The notes: generated by a model not told the origin, from the sequence alone. 64,000 nt of DNA from Kineococcus mangrovi (GCF_041320705.1 NZ_JBGGTQ010000001.1:372001-436000), one strand, 5' to 3'; numbered from the stretch's first letter, positions 1 to 11,232 are shown. A program made the numbers and translations.

Positions 1-764
1 TGTCGGTGGCGCACGACGCCGGGTACGCCGTGGACCTCATCGGCCGGGAGGGGGCGCGGGGCGGGGCCGACCACTGGCAGGAGGTCGCCGACTCCGGTGA
101 GTTCGAGGGGGTGCTGGCCCTGGGGTCCGCGCCGCACACCCCCCAGGCCACCGGCGCGACGGCCGTCGTGGCCGTGTCCAACTACGACGAGGACCTGCAC
201 ACCCGCGGGGCCCTGGCCGACGGCGCGGCCTGCGGGCAGATCGTGCGGTTCCTGGCCGACCTCGGCCACCGGCACTTCCTGCACGTCAGCGGCCCGGCCG
301 ACTACGCCTCGGCGCGCAACCGGCAGCAGACGTTCCTCGACACCACCGCCGAGCTCGGCCTGTCGGGCACGGTCGTGGCGGGCAACTGGAAGGGGCAGTC
401 CGGCCACGACGCCGTGATGGCGCTGCCGGCGGACACCCCGATCACGGCCGTCGTCGCGGGCAACGACCACACGGCCCTGGGTGCCATGCGCGCGGCCGTG
501 GAACGGGGGTGGCGCATCCCCCGGGACCTCAGCGTCTTCGGCTGGGACAACCACGACTGCGGCCGCTACAGCACGCCCAGCCTGTCGACCGTGGTCAACG
601 ACGTCGAGCGGCAGGGCCGGGAGGCGGCCACCCGCCTCATCGCCCTCATCCGCGGCGAGGCGCCCCCACCGCCGGACCCGCGGTCCCTGCACACCTTCCT
701 GCCACGCGAGTCCGTCGGTCCCCCGCCGGCCCGGCGGCGCCGGCTGCGGCCCCCGCACGCCTGA
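1..764 (+). CDS. LacI-family transcriptional regulator, C-terminal part (5' end outside window)
   Basis: This is the ligand-binding half of a LacI/GalR-type repressor. The reading frame is open to the left edge of the window, so the helix-turn-helix and the hinge are missing. What remains looks like the periplasmic-binding-protein-like effector domain. It shows the successive beta-alpha units, the GHRHFLHVSGP segment that normally follows the dimer core, a TAVVAGNDHTALGAMRA segment typical of the second subdomain, and a DLSVFGWDN segment near the end. The last 30 or so residues are Pro/Arg-rich and outside the conserved fold. A GTG at position 6 is in frame but is internal, not a start. The inducer is unknown. 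The next gene is convergent (cbs), so the regulated genes are probably upstream, outside the window. Confidence 0.85.
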   Translation, partial: SVAHDAGYAVDLIGREGARGGADHWQEVADSGEFEGVLALGSAPHTPQATGATAVVAVSNYDEDLHTRGALADGAACGQIVRFLADLGHRHFLHVSGPADYASARNRQQTFLDTTAELGLSGTVVAGNWKGQSGHDAVMALPADTPITAVVAGNDHTALGAMRAAVERGWRIPRDLSVFGWDNHDCGRYSTPSLSTVVNDVERQGREAATRLIALIRGEAPPPPDPRSLHTFLPRESVGPPPARRRRLRPPHA

Positions 765-789
765 GCGGGCCGGGCCGCAGCCGGACGGG

Positions 790-2154
790 TCAGTGCGACA
801 GCGCGAGGTAGGACAGCAGGTCGTGGCGGGTGACGACCCCCACGGGCTTGCCGTCCTCGACGACGACGGCGGCGTCGGCGCGGGAGAACAGCGCCCGGGC
901 GTCCGCGACGGACTGCCCCGTCCCCAGGAGGGGCAGTGCCGGCCCCATGTGGGCGCTGACGGCGTCCGACATCGTCGCCTTCCCGGTGAACAGCGCGTCG
1001 AGCAGGACCCGCTCGTCGACGGCGCCGGCGATCTCCCCCGCCATGACGGGCGGCTCGGCCCCGACGACGGGCAGCTGCGAGACCCCGTACTCGCGCATGA
1101 TCTCGATGACGTCGTGGACGGTCTCGGTCGGGTGCGTGTGGACCAGGGCGGGCAGCCCGGTGCCCTTCTGCCCCAGCACGTCGGCGACCGTGCCGCCCTC
1201 GTCGGCGTCGAGGAAGCCGTAGGACGCCATCCAGTCGTCGTTGAAGATCTTGCCGAGGTACCCGCGGCCGGAGTCCGGCAGCAGCACGACGACGACGTCG
1301 TCCGGGCCGAGGTCCTGCGCCGCCCGCAGCGCCGCGACGACGGCCATGCCGCAGGACCCGCCGACGAGCAGCCCCTCCTCGCGGGCCAGGCGCCGCGTCA
1401 TCTGGAAGGAGTCCGCGTCGGAGACGGCGATGATCTCGTCGGGGACGGACGGGTCGTACGCCGTGGGCCAGAAGTCCTCCCCCACCCCCTCGACGAGGTA
1501 CGGGCGACCCGTGCCGCCGGAGTAGACCGACCCCTCCGGGTCGGCGCCGACGACGCGGACGGGCCCCTGCTCCTTGAGGTAGCGACCCGTGCCCGTGATC
1601 GTCCCGCCGGTGCCCACGCCGGTGACGAAGTGCGTGACCTTCCCCCCGGTGTCGGCCCAGATCTCCGGCCCGGTCGTCTCGTAGTGGCTGCGGGGGCCGT
1701 GGACGTTGGAGTACTGGTCGGGCTTCCAGGCACCCTCGATCTCGCGCACGAGGCGGTCGGAGACCGAGTAGTAGGACTGCGGGTCCTCCGGCGGCACCGC
1801 CGTCGGGCAGACGACGACCTCGGCGCCGTAGGCCTTGAGGACGTTGCGCTTGTCGAGGCTGACCTTGTCCGGGCAGACGAACACGCACTTGTACCCGCGC
1901 TGCTGGGCGACGAGGGCGAGGCCGACACCGGTGTTGCCGCTGGTCGGTTCGACGATCGTCCCGCCGGGCTTGAGCGACCCCTCGGCCTCGGCGGCCTCGA
2001 TCATGCGGGTGGCGATGCGGTCCTTCACGGACCCGCCCGGGTTGAGGTACTCGACCTTGGCCAGGACGGTGCAGGCCAGGCCCTCGGTCACCTTGTTGAG
2101 CTTGACCAGCGGGGTTCCGCCCACGAGGTCGACGACGGTCTCGGCGTAGCGCAT
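790..2154 (-). CDS. cbs: Cystathionine beta-synthase / cysteine-synthase-fold PLP enzyme with CBS pair
   Basis: A fold-type II PLP enzyme of 454 residues. The family condenses serine with homocysteine to cystathionine (transsulfuration); some relatives make cysteine from O-acetylserine. The PLP lysine is K44 in PGGSVKDR and the phosphate-binding loop is TSGNTG at 71-76. A glycine-rich GTGGTITGTG loop follows. Residues from about 330 to the end form a two-repeat Bateman (CBS) module, the usual allosteric domain of CBS and absent from plain CysK. There is no N-terminal heme-binding extension. I chose ATG (MRYAETV) over the GTG/ATG six codons upstream because the family begins here. No cystathionine gamma-lyase gene follows, although that pair is common in actinobacteria. 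Confidence 0.92.
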   Translation of the reverse strand: MRYAETVVDLVGGTPLVKLNKVTEGLACTVLAKVEYLNPGGSVKDRIATRMIEAAEAEGSLKPGGTIVEPTSGNTGVGLALVAQQRGYKCVFVCPDKVSLDKRNVLKAYGAEVVVCPTAVPPEDPQSYYSVSDRLVREIEGAWKPDQYSNVHGPRSHYETTGPEIWADTGGKVTHFVTGVGTGGTITGTGRYLKEQGPVRVVGADPEGSVYSGGTGRPYLVEGVGEDFWPTAYDPSVPDEIIAVSDADSFQMTRRLAREEGLLVGGSCGMAVVAALRAAQDLGPDDVVVVLLPDSGRGYLGKIFNDDWMASYGFLDADEGGTVADVLGQKGTGLPALVHTHPTETVHDVIEIMREYGVSQLPVVGAEPPVMAGEIAGAVDERVLLDALFTGKATMSDAVSAHMGPALPLLGTGQSVADARALFSRADAAVVVEDGKPVGVVTRHDLLSYLALSH

Positions 2155-2193
2155 GGGGCCATCATCCCGCACCGGCCGGGTGTGGCCGACGGG

Positions 2194-2619
2194 CTACCGC
2201 CAGAGGGCGGGCACGTCGATCTCGCCGAGCTGGTCCCAGCCCGGGCGTCGTCGCGCAGGTTGCGCACCCAGTCCTTCGACGCGTTCGCGGGGGAGGTGAC
2301 CTCCACGACGAGAGCGGGGGCCACCTCGGTCCAGTTCACCCGCGGGTCGGCCGGCGGGCGGTCGAGGACCACCACGTCCGGCTGGTACTCACGCTGCGTG
2401 CCCGGCGGAGGCCAGGCCCACTCCGTCACGGCGACGAGGCCTGCCCCCTCGAGCACGGCCCGGAGGTTGTCGGCGGCGTTCTGGTGCTCGAAGGTGCCCT
2501 GCGGGGGTCACGAGCAGGTGGCCGTCGACGTACTCGCCGTGGACGTCGTCGTCGAGCGCGCAGAAGTCCTCCCAGCTCACGGGGACCGCCCGGGGGGACT
2601 CGCTCACCTCAGCGGACAC
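2194..2619 (-). pseudogene. Uma2-family (DUF820) endonuclease-like gene, frameshifted remnant
   Basis: This was a Uma2/DUF820 protein, a PD-(D/E)XK-fold family of unproven function. The N-terminal part (WEDFCALDDDVHGEYVDGHLLVTP) is in one frame from the ATG at 2619. Just after VTPAG, near position 2500, the homology moves by one base: the adjacent frame continues as GTFEHQNAADNLRAVLEGAG and on to QPDVVVLDRP and PALVVEVTSP. The conserved AKYAAAGVPxYWxVDP segment is then missing. A third frame gives a short tail ending GWDQLGEIDVPALWR before a TAG at 2194. Two frame changes and an internal deletion make this a decayed gene. Compare the intact family member at 11309-11857. Confidence 0.72.
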
Positions 2620-2679
2620 GCTGTGACAGTAGTCGCGACCCCACTGCCAGGACAGGGGAAGCCACCCGGGCGGTGGGCC

Positions 2680-3027
2680 TCACAGCGCCCGACGCACCCT
2701 CGTCAGCACCTCGTGGGCGGCGGCGAGCGCGGCGTCGTCGCCGTGCCGCAGGACGTCGGTCCCCAGGACGGCGAGCTGGTCGCCGAGGCCGTGGGTCGCG
2801 AGCACGGGCAGCGTGCGACGCGGCTGCCCCTCGGCGTCGGCGGCGAGGTCGGCGAGGTCCTGGGCGGCCGCACGGACGACGTCGGCGGCCGACGACTCCT
2901 CCCCCGGCCGCACGCGGTCCAGGCGGGTCAGGGGCAGTCCGCGGATGCGGTCGGTCTGCAGGGCCAGCAGACGCGAGAACTCGGTGCGCCGAGGGTCCGG
3001 CGCACCGAGCTCGTCGGTGGTGCTCAC
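2680..3027 (-). CDS. Hypothetical helical protein, 115 aa
   Basis: An unrecognised protein of 115 residues. It starts at GTG (VSTTDELGAPDPRR) and ends at TGA. The sequence is soluble, Ala/Leu/Arg/Asp-rich and probably all-helical, with no signal peptide, membrane segment or cysteine. It lies 11 bases downstream of the Bax-inhibitor-like gene on the same strand, so the two may be co-transcribed. Codon use is that of the neighbourhood. It could be an alpha-helical regulatory or scaffold protein, but no family is assigned and no function is claimed. Confidence 0.6.
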   Translation of the reverse strand: MSTTDELGAPDPRRTEFSRLLALQTDRIRGLPLTRLDRVRPGEESSAADVVRAAAQDLADLAADAEGQPRRTLPVLATHGLGDQLAVLGTDVLRHGDDAALAAAHEVLTRVRRAL

Positions 3028-3038
3028 GCGGCTGGACG

Positions 3039-3872
3039 TCAGTCGTTGCCCCGCAGGATGGCGATGAGGCGCAGGATCTCCAGGTACAGCCAGACCAGCG
3101 TCACCATGAGGCCGAAGCCGGCGCGCCAGGACTCCTTGACCGGCAGGCCGTTCTTGATGCCCTGCTCGATGTAGTCGAAGTCCAGGACGAGGAACAGCGA
3201 GGCCAGCACGACGCCGAAGGCGCTCACGAGGATCGCCAGCGGTCCGCCGCCGGAGTAGATGCTCGCACCGGTGAAGGCCCACAGGCCGAGGTTGACCAGA
3301 CCGAACACGAGGTACCCGGCACCGGCGATGAGCAGGATCTTCGTGAAGCGGGGGCTGTTGCGGATGATCCCCGTCTTGTAGGCCAGCAGCATCCCGGCGA
3401 ACGCGGCGAGGGTGCCGAGGACGGCCTGCCCGACGATCCCGTCGTAGAGGGAGGCGTAGAACGTCGAGATGGCGCCGACGAAGACGCCTTCGAGGGCCGC
3501 GTAGGCGAACATCACGCCCGGGCGGACCTTCTTGGACACCTGCGCCCAGATGCCCAGGACCATCGCGACGAGAGCCGGGACGATGACGAGCTCGAAGCCC
3601 ATGCCGCTGCGGACACCGAGGTACCCGGCGCCGGCGCCCACGAGCAGGACGGCGAAGAGCCCCGCCGTGCGCAGCACGACGTCGTCGAGGGTCATGCGGC
3701 GCGACTGCGCCGCGGTGGCGGACGGCTTCTGGTACCAGTCCTCCAGCGTGCGGGCCGAGGCGTCGGACGTGTCGGCGGGACGACGCTGCGCTGAGCCGGG
3801 CGCGTCGAACGTGGCGTAGCCGTTGCGCTTCCACTCGTTGCTGCGCGCGAAGACCGGGTTCTTGCTCTCCAT
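3039..3872 (-). CDS. Bax inhibitor-1 / YccA family membrane protein
   Basis: An integral membrane protein of 277 residues of the BI-1/YccA (UPF0005) superfamily. Eukaryotic BI-1 and bacterial YetJ are pH-sensitive calcium-leak channels; YccA interacts with the FtsH protease. A soluble N-terminal stretch of roughly 65 residues (MESKNPVFARSNEW and on) precedes about seven hydrophobic segments. The C-terminal part carries the typical DFDYIEQGIKNGLPVKESW region followed by a last helix and a short charged tail. ATG at 3872 was chosen over an in-frame upstream ATG because a strong GGAGGGGAG ribosome-binding site sits just before it and homologues start here. The physiological role in this organism is not shown. 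Confidence 0.9.
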   Translation of the reverse strand: MESKNPVFARSNEWKRNGYATFDAPGSAQRRPADTSDASARTLEDWYQKPSATAAQSRRMTLDDVVLRTAGLFAVLLVGAGAGYLGVRSGMGFELVIVPALVAMVLGIWAQVSKKVRPGVMFAYAALEGVFVGAISTFYASLYDGIVGQAVLGTLAAFAGMLLAYKTGIIRNSPRFTKILLIAGAGYLVFGLVNLGLWAFTGASIYSGGGPLAILVSAFGVVLASLFLVLDFDYIEQGIKNGLPVKESWRAGFGLMVTLVWLYLEILRLIAILRGND

Positions 3873-3964
3873 GGCTCCCCTCCGGAGCGGGTGCTGTTGA
3901 GGCCTCCAACGCCCTGGCCCGGGGAACGGTTCCACGGCGGGGTCACGAGATCGTCACGATGGGG

Positions 3965-4048
3965 TACCCGGGACGGGGATCGAACCCGCACGCCGCGAAC
4001 GGCCCGGGGGTTTAAGCCCCGTGCGCCTACCAGTTACGCCACCCGGGC
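3965..4048 (-). tRNA. tRNA-Leu (anticodon UAA)
   Basis: Minus-strand cloverleaf of 84 nt with a long variable arm, as expected for a class II tRNA. The acceptor GCCCGGG pairs with CCCGGGU, including one G-U. The anticodon stem CGGGG/CCCCG encloses loop CUUAAAC, giving anticodon UAA. The T loop is UUCGAUC and the discriminator base is A, the leucine identity base. CCA is not encoded. It reads the rare UUA codon, which is strongly avoided in this GC-rich genome. In Streptomyces UUA decoding is developmentally important; whether that holds here is unknown. Confidence 0.95.
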
Positions 4049-4137
4049 TCGCGCCCACCACCGCGCGGACATCCTGCCAGCCGCGCAGCAGGCTCGGCGC
4101 CGGGCGGCCCGCTCGGACGCGGCGGCCGGGTCCGGCG

Positions 4138-4968
4138 CTACGCGCCGACCGCCGCGGCCCGGGCGAGCACCGCGTCGAGCATGGCCTCGGTGAGCCGGCC
4201 GGTGGAGGTGTTCTGCTGGCTGACGTGGTAGCTGCCGAGCAGCAGCACCGGCCCGTGCGGGCCCGCCAGCTCGGCCTCGGCGCCGTGGCCGAAGCGCGGC
4301 TGCGGGCGCGGGACCTCCCACCCGGCCCGGCGGACCGCCGCCAGCGCGCTGGCCCAGGCGAACCCCCCGAGGGCCAGGACGACCCGCAGGTCGGTGCCCA
4401 CGAGGGCGAGCTCGGCGTCCAGCCAGCCCGCGCACGTGTCGCGCTCGACGGTCGTCGGCGCGTTGTCCGGCGGGGCGCAGCGGACGGGGGCGACGATCCG
4501 GGTGCGCCGCAGCCGCAGACCGTCGGCCGCGTGCACCGACGTCGGCTGGTTCGCCAGACCCGCCCGGAACAGGGCCCGGACGATCCAGTCCCCGGACCGG
4601 TCACCGGTGAAGACGCGACCCGTGCGGTTCCCCCCGTGCGCCGCCGGGGCCAGGCCCCACACGAGGACGCGCGGGTCCTGGACCCCCAGGCTCGGGACGG
4701 GACGGCCCCAGTACGGCTCGGACCGGAACGCGCGGCGCTTCTCCTGGGCCACGTCCTCGCGCCACGCGACGAGCCGGGGACAGGCCCGGCAGACGCAGGC
4801 GCGGGCGGACAACCCGGCCAGGTCCGTGCCCGCGAGGTCGCGGACCTCCTGGGCCGAGCGGGCCACCGGGGTCGCGGCGGACGACGGGTCCCCCGGCCAC
4901 CCGGTGCCCGGCGGGACGGGTGAGTCGAAGTGCTCCCCCGTCCCGGGGTGCTCGGCGGGCGAGGTCAC
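4138..4968 (-). CDS. Uracil-DNA glycosylase family 5 (UdgB-type)
   Basis: A base-excision repair enzyme of 276 residues that removes uracil and other deaminated bases from DNA. The first motif [19 protein letters not shown] (105-123) is the family-5 signature; it lacks the catalytic Asp/Asn of family 1. The second motif [16 protein letters not shown] (245-260) supplies the conserved histidine. Cysteines C60-X2-C63 and C164-X14-C179 match the 4Fe-4S ligand pattern of thermostable UDGs. About 50 N-terminal residues before the cysteine pair are a low-complexity extension. Family 5 is common in high-GC actinobacteria, where cytosine deamination is a heavy burden. It lies seven bases upstream of the SRPBCC gene in coordinates and on the same strand. 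Confidence 0.9.
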   Translation of the reverse strand: MTSPAEHPGTGEHFDSPVPPGTGWPGDPSSAATPVARSAQEVRDLAGTDLAGLSARACVCRACPRLVAWREDVAQEKRRAFRSEPYWGRPVPSLGVQDPRVLVWGLAPAAHGGNRTGRVFTGDRSGDWIVRALFRAGLANQPTSVHAADGLRLRRTRIVAPVRCAPPDNAPTTVERDTCAGWLDAELALVGTDLRVVLALGGFAWASALAAVRRAGWEVPRPQPRFGHGAEAELAGPHGPVLLLGSYHVSQQNTSTGRLTEAMLDAVLARAAAVGA

Positions 4969-4975
4969 CGGGTGC

Positions 4976-5419
4976 TCACCGCGCGACGGCGTCCGCGAGG
5001 TTGTCCAGGAGCTCGCCGTAGATGCGGTCCAGCCCGCGGGGGGCGAAGGTGCGCTCGAAGAAGCCGCCGACGCCCGACGCCCCGTCCCACTCGCTCGTCA
5101 CGACGACCTCGGAGGCGTCGGGTCCGTCGTCCTCGACGCGCCACGTCGTGACCAGCGAGGAGTTCGCGTCGCTCTCGACCAGGGCGTGCCGGTCGGTCGC
5201 GGTGACGACGGCGAGCACGTCGCGCACCCGCTTCTTCGTGGCGTGCAGCTTCCACCGGACCTCCGTGCCCGGCCCCTGGCCACCCTCGAGCACCTCGTAG
5301 TCGGTGAACTGCTCGGGCAGCAGGTGCGGCCGCGTCCCGCGGTAGTCGGCCAGAGCGGCGAGGACGCGGTCAGCGGGCGCGTCGATGCGTCGAGTGGTCG
5401 TGGCGGTCACGGTGCTCAT
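4976..5419 (-). CDS. SRPBCC (START-like) family protein
   Basis: A small protein of 147 residues with the SRPBCC/polyketide-cyclase-like helix-grip fold. The N-terminal strand and helix ([18 protein letters not shown]), the central mixed beta region and the long C-terminal helix ([25 protein letters not shown]) are characteristic. Such proteins bind hydrophobic ligands in a central cavity; the ligand cannot be predicted. I chose the ATG three codons into the ORF (MSTVTAT). Another gene starts 38 bases away on the opposite strand, so the short intergenic region probably holds divergent promoters. It may be co-transcribed with the glycosylase gene downstream. Confidence 0.8.
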   Translation of the reverse strand: MSTVTATTTRRIDAPADRVLAALADYRGTRPHLLPEQFTDYEVLEGGQGPGTEVRWKLHATKKRVRDVLAVVTATDRHALVESDANSSLVTTWRVEDDGPDASEVVVTSEWDGASGVGGFFERTFAPRGLDRIYGELLDNLADAVAR

Positions 5420-5457
5420 GCTTCCCACCCTGCCAGAACCGCGGTCGGCTGCCGGGC

Positions 5458-5745
5458 GTGGTGACGAGCGGCACGCTGCGCGCCTGGGCGCTGGAACTCC
5501 CCGGGACCCACGAGGAGGAGACGTGGGGCGCGGCGACGTTCCGGGTGGGGCCGACGATCTTCGCGATCCTGCGGGAAGGGGGCGGTGCCGACGGCGGGAC
5601 CGCCCCGGTGGAGGCGTCGGAGGCCGACCGGGCCGAGCTCGTCGCCGGTGGTCCCCAGACCTGCGGGATCGCCTCGCACGTCGGCCGGTCCGGGTGGGTG
5701 GAGGTGCGGCCGGCCCGCGCCGACCCCGGGGCTCCGGGCGGGCCG
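5458..5745 (+). pseudogene. MmcQ/YjbR-like protein, C-terminus lost
   Basis: The first 80 or so residues resemble the MmcQ/YjbR (CyaY-like fold) family: RAWALELPGTHEEETWG, then TFRVGPTIFAIL, then HVGRSGWVEVR. These proteins are usually about 115-120 residues long. Here the conserved C-terminal helix after GWVEVR is not recognisable in any of the three frames. The reading frame has no stop and runs on for hundreds of codons antisense to the convergent ppx gene. I therefore end the feature where ppx begins. It is most likely a gene that has lost its 3' end and stop codon; a rapidly diverged but working protein is the alternative. Confidence 0.45.
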
Positions 5746-6684
5746 TCAGGCGGTGCGGGCGAGGGCGACGGCGATGCCGTCGAGGATGTCGTGCTCGCTC
5801 GTGAGGACCTCGGTGACGCCGGCCCGCTCGGCGACGTGCTCCAGCACGCTCGCCCAGACGAGGGCGCCGGCGCCGATGACGTCGACGCGGCCGGGGTGGA
5901 CGAAGGGCATCGCGGCGCGCTCGGCGCGCGTCGCGCGCAGGATCCGGTCGCAGGCCGCGAGCACCTGCTCCAGCGGCAGCCGCACGCCGTGCAGGCAGCC
6001 GGGCGCGTACTCCGCGAGGTCCACGGCGGCGGCGGTGATCGTCGTGACCGAACCGGCGACCCCGACGAGCGTGCGGGCCCGCTCCACCGGCACGTCGCTG
6101 CCCGCGAGGACGGACCGCACGTCGGCGCGGGCCGCGGCGACCTCGTCGGGGGTCGGCGGGTCACCGTGGAGGTGGCGCTCGGTCATGCGGACCGAGCCCA
6201 TGTCCAGGGAGCGGGCGGCACGCACGACGTCGTCGCCGAGGACGAGCTCGGTGGACCCCCCGCCGAGGTCGACCACGAGGTACGGGGACCCGTCGTCGGC
6301 CAGGTCGGCGGTGGCGCCGGCGAAGCTCAACGCCGCCTCCTCCTGCCCCGTGACGACGTGCGGGTCGACGCCGAGCCGGGCGCGGACACCCGCGGCGAAC
6401 TCGTCGCGGTTGGCCACGTCGCGGGAGGCCGACGTGGCGACGAACCGGACGGCGCCCGGGGCGTGCCGGGCGAGGAGGGCGGCGGCGCGGTCGAGCGCGG
6501 CGAAGGTGCGGGTGAGGGCCTCGGGGGCGAAGGCGCCCGTGCGGTCGACGCCCTGGCCGAGCCGGACGACCTCCATCGTCCGCTCCAGCTCGTGCGCCGC
6601 TCCCGTGGCGGGGTCGACGTCGGCGACGAGCAGCCGCAGCGAGTTCGTGCCGCAGTCGATCGCCGCGACCCGGCGGGTGCTCAC
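5746..6684 (-). CDS. Ppx/GppA-family exopolyphosphatase
   Basis: A 312-residue member of the ASKHA-fold Ppx/GppA family, which hydrolyses inorganic polyphosphate and/or converts pppGpp to ppGpp. The first phosphate motif is AAIDCGTNSLRLLVADV near the N-terminus. The second is VVDLGGGSTELVLG near residue 140. The protein is the short two-domain form, like Rv0496/Rv1026 of mycobacteria, without the C-terminal HD-like domain of E. coli Ppx. The GTG start (VSTRRVAAID) overlaps the stop of the DUF501 gene by four bases, showing translational coupling. It is the last gene of the eno-ftsB-DUF501-ppx string, the same order as M. tuberculosis Rv1023-Rv1026. Confidence 0.93.
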   Translation of the reverse strand: MSTRRVAAIDCGTNSLRLLVADVDPATGAAHELERTMEVVRLGQGVDRTGAFAPEALTRTFAALDRAAALLARHAPGAVRFVATSASRDVANRDEFAAGVRARLGVDPHVVTGQEEAALSFAGATADLADDGSPYLVVDLGGGSTELVLGDDVVRAARSLDMGSVRMTERHLHGDPPTPDEVAAARADVRSVLAGSDVPVERARTLVGVAGSVTTITAAAVDLAEYAPGCLHGVRLPLEQVLAACDRILRATRAERAAMPFVHPGRVDVIGAGALVWASVLEHVAERAGVTEVLTSEHDILDGIAVALARTA

Positions 6685-7199
6685 GCGTCGGCCGCGGTGT
6701 GCGGGCAGGTGGCGGGCCAGCCGCCGTCGGCGGCGAGGCGTTCCAGCGTCTCGTCGCCGATCGGGTTGACGCCCGCACCGGCCGCGAGGGCGTGGCCGAC
6801 GAGGGCGTGCAGGCACTTCACGCGGGTGGGCATGCCGCCGCAGGAGATGCCGGCGATCTCGGGGACGTCGGCGTCACCCAGCGCCGCGCGGCGGCGCAGC
6901 AGGTCCTCGTGGGCGTGCCGGTGGGCGGCCGCCAGGTCGGGGTCGGCCGCGATGCGGTCGGTCATCTCGCGCATGAGACCGGAGGCCTCGAGGGTGCTGA
7001 TCGCGCCGGCGGCGATCGGGTCGACGAGGTAGTACGTCGTGGGGAACGGGGTGCCGTCGGGCAGCCGGGGCGCGGTCTCGACGACGTCGGGCCGGCCGCA
7101 GGAGCAGCGGTGGGCGATGGCCACCACACCGCGCGGGACCCGGCCCAGCCGGCCGGCGATGCTGTCCAGGTCGGCCTGGGTGGCGGGGGTCGAGCTCAC
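6681..7199 (-). CDS. DUF501 domain protein
   Basis: A 172-residue protein of the DUF501 family, found almost only in actinobacteria and always near eno, ftsB and ppx. The family pattern is visible: GRVPRGVVAIAHRCSCGRP near the N-terminus with a CSCG motif, TTYYLVDP in the middle, and ISCGGMPTRVKCLHAL in the C-terminal half. The four or so conserved cysteines and a histidine could bind metal, but this is inference. The function of the family is not known to me. It overlaps ppx by four bases and follows ftsB by 25 bases, so all belong to one transcription unit. GTG start. Confidence 0.9.
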   Translation of the reverse strand: MSSTPATQADLDSIAGRLGRVPRGVVAIAHRCSCGRPDVVETAPRLPDGTPFPTTYYLVDPIAAGAISTLEASGLMREMTDRIAADPDLAAAHRHAHEDLLRRRAALGDADVPEIAGISCGGMPTRVKCLHALVGHALAAGAGVNPIGDETLERLAADGGWPATCPHTAADA

Positions 7200-7224
7200 G
7201 GCCTGCCTTCTCGGGGGGTCGGGG

Positions 7225-7848
7225 CTAGCGGGTGGTGGTGCTGGAGGACCCCAGCCCGGGGGTGCCGGGGGGCGGCGCGTCGGCGGGGTTGCCGGCCAGG
7301 CGCAACGACTCCCAGACGTTCTCGTACCAGGCCGCCGACGGTTCGGGCACGGTCGTCGCCGCCTGCTGCGGGGACACCCGGTCGGCGTCGCTGGGGCCGT
7401 CGACGACGTAGGGGACCTCGCCGGGCATGACGTAGCGCAGCCGTTCCCGGGCCTGGATGACGACGAACGTGTCGTCGTCCCAGCGGGCCTGCTCGCCCCG
7501 GGCGGCGGCGAGGTCCTGCTGCTGCTGGGTGATCCGGGCGTTGAGCCGCCCGATCTCCGAGCGCTGCTCCAGCCACTTCTGCAGGCTGGGGAGCAGGAAG
7601 ACGGCCAGGAGCAGGACGACGGCCGACAGGACGAGGACGCGGGGGCCGCGGGTGCGCCGGCGGTCGGCCGGGCTCATCGTCGCGGCGCTGCGGCCACGGG
7701 TCGCGGGGGCCGGGCGCGACCCGCCGCGGGTCGCGCCCGGGCCGCGGCTCGCGCCCGGACGTGCGCTCTGCCGGGGGGCGCCACCGCGCCCCGCAGCCCC
7801 CGCCGACCGGGAGGAGCTGCGGGGCGCAGTCGGACGTCGCGTCGCCAT
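7225..7848 (-). CDS. ftsB: FtsB/DivIC-family septum formation initiator
   Basis: A bitopic membrane protein of 207 residues. A basic, Ala/Arg/Ser/Pro-rich cytoplasmic tail of about 70 residues is followed by one membrane helix (VLVLSAVVLLLAVFLLP). An extracytoplasmic coiled coil (LEQRSEIGRLNARITQQQQDLAAARGEQARW) comes next, then the conserved DDTFVVIQARERLRYVMPGE segment. FtsB/DivIC works with FtsL and FtsQ in the divisome to activate septal wall synthesis. The long Arg-rich N-terminus and the Pro/Ser-rich C-terminal tail are typical of actinobacterial versions. It lies between eno and DUF501, its usual place. Confidence 0.92.
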   Translation of the reverse strand: MATRRPTAPRSSSRSAGAAGRGGAPRQSARPGASRGPGATRGGSRPAPATRGRSAATMSPADRRRTRGPRVLVLSAVVLLLAVFLLPSLQKWLEQRSEIGRLNARITQQQQDLAAARGEQARWDDDTFVVIQARERLRYVMPGEVPYVVDGPSDADRVSPQQAATTVPEPSAAWYENVWESLRLAGNPADAPPPGTPGLGSSSTTTR

Positions 7849-7884
7849 GGGGTCCAGCTTCTCCCGGAGGCGTCGATCGAGCGG

Positions 7885-10573
<2,689 letters not shown>

Positions 10574-10584
10574 GACCGGCGACC

Positions 10585-11232
10585 CTACCGAGCGGCGCCC
10601 TCGGCCCGACGCGCCTCGACCTCCAGCGCCCGCACGGCCCGGCGCAGGGCCGCCTCGGGGTCGACGCCGGCGGCGCGGGCCCGCCGCACGAGGGCGAGCA
10701 GCTCGGCCCCCACCTGCTCCTCGGTGAGCTCCTCCCCCGGCTCGGCGGGGTCGTCCAGGCCGGCGCGCTGCAACCGCCCCAGGACCTTCTCGGCGCGGGC
10801 GAGGGCGGGCAGCTGCAGCGGGATGCCGTCCAGGACGGACTCGCGCCGCTTCTCCGTCGCCTTGATCGCGTCCCAGCCGGCCTGCAGGTCCTCCGCGACG
10901 GCCTCCCCGGCGAACACGTGCGGGTGGCGCCGTTCCAGCTTCGCGACCAGGGTCGCGGCCACGTCGTCGATGTCGAACGGCTGCTGCGGGTCCTCCTGCG
11001 CGAGGCGGGCGTGGAAGACGACCTGGAGCAGCACGTCCCCGAGCTCCTCGCGCAGTTCCTCCCGGGTGCCGTTCTCGACCGCGTCGACGACCTCGTAGCT
11101 CTCCTCCACGAGGTACGGCAACAGCGAGGCGTGGGTCTGCTGCGCGTCCCACGGGCAGCCGCCGGGCGAGCGGAGGCGGTCCATGACGGCGACGAGGTCG
11201 AGCAGAGCGCTGCCAGGCACGGGGCGGGTCAT
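10585..11232 (-). CDS. mazG: MazG nucleoside triphosphate pyrophosphohydrolase
   Basis: An all-alpha NTP pyrophosphatase of 215 residues that hydrolyses (d)NTPs, probably house-cleaning damaged nucleotides. The signatures are CPWDAQQTHASLLPYLVEE and EESYEVVDAV followed by EELREELGDVLLQVVFHA, which give the EExxE...ExxD magnesium site. ERRHPHVF and WDAIKATEK follow, as in full-length MazG. The C-terminal second domain is shortened compared with E. coli (263 residues). ATG at 11232 is preferred to a GTG three codons upstream. Position next to mfd and eno matches mycobacteria. Confidence 0.93.
   Translation of the reverse strand: MTRPVPGSALLDLVAVMDRLRSPGGCPWDAQQTHASLLPYLVEESYEVVDAVENGTREELREELGDVLLQVVFHARLAQEDPQQPFDIDDVAATLVAKLERRHPHVFAGEAVAEDLQAGWDAIKATEKRRESVLDGIPLQLPALARAEKVLGRLQRAGLDDPAEPGEELTEEQVGAELLALVRRARAAGVDPEAALRRAVRALEVEARRAEGAAR

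Noticed and set aside
481-3174. 897-residue plus-strand ORF over cbs
   Set aside because: It is antisense to cbs and Uma2 remnants. The composition (Val/Asp/Gly/Arg-rich, no family motif) is that of a mirrored frame.
5458-7032. 524-residue plus-strand ORF
   Set aside because: Beyond the first 85 or so codons it is antisense to ppx and DUF501. Its translation is low-complexity Gly/Ala/Arg/Asp sequence typical of shadow frames in GC-rich DNA.
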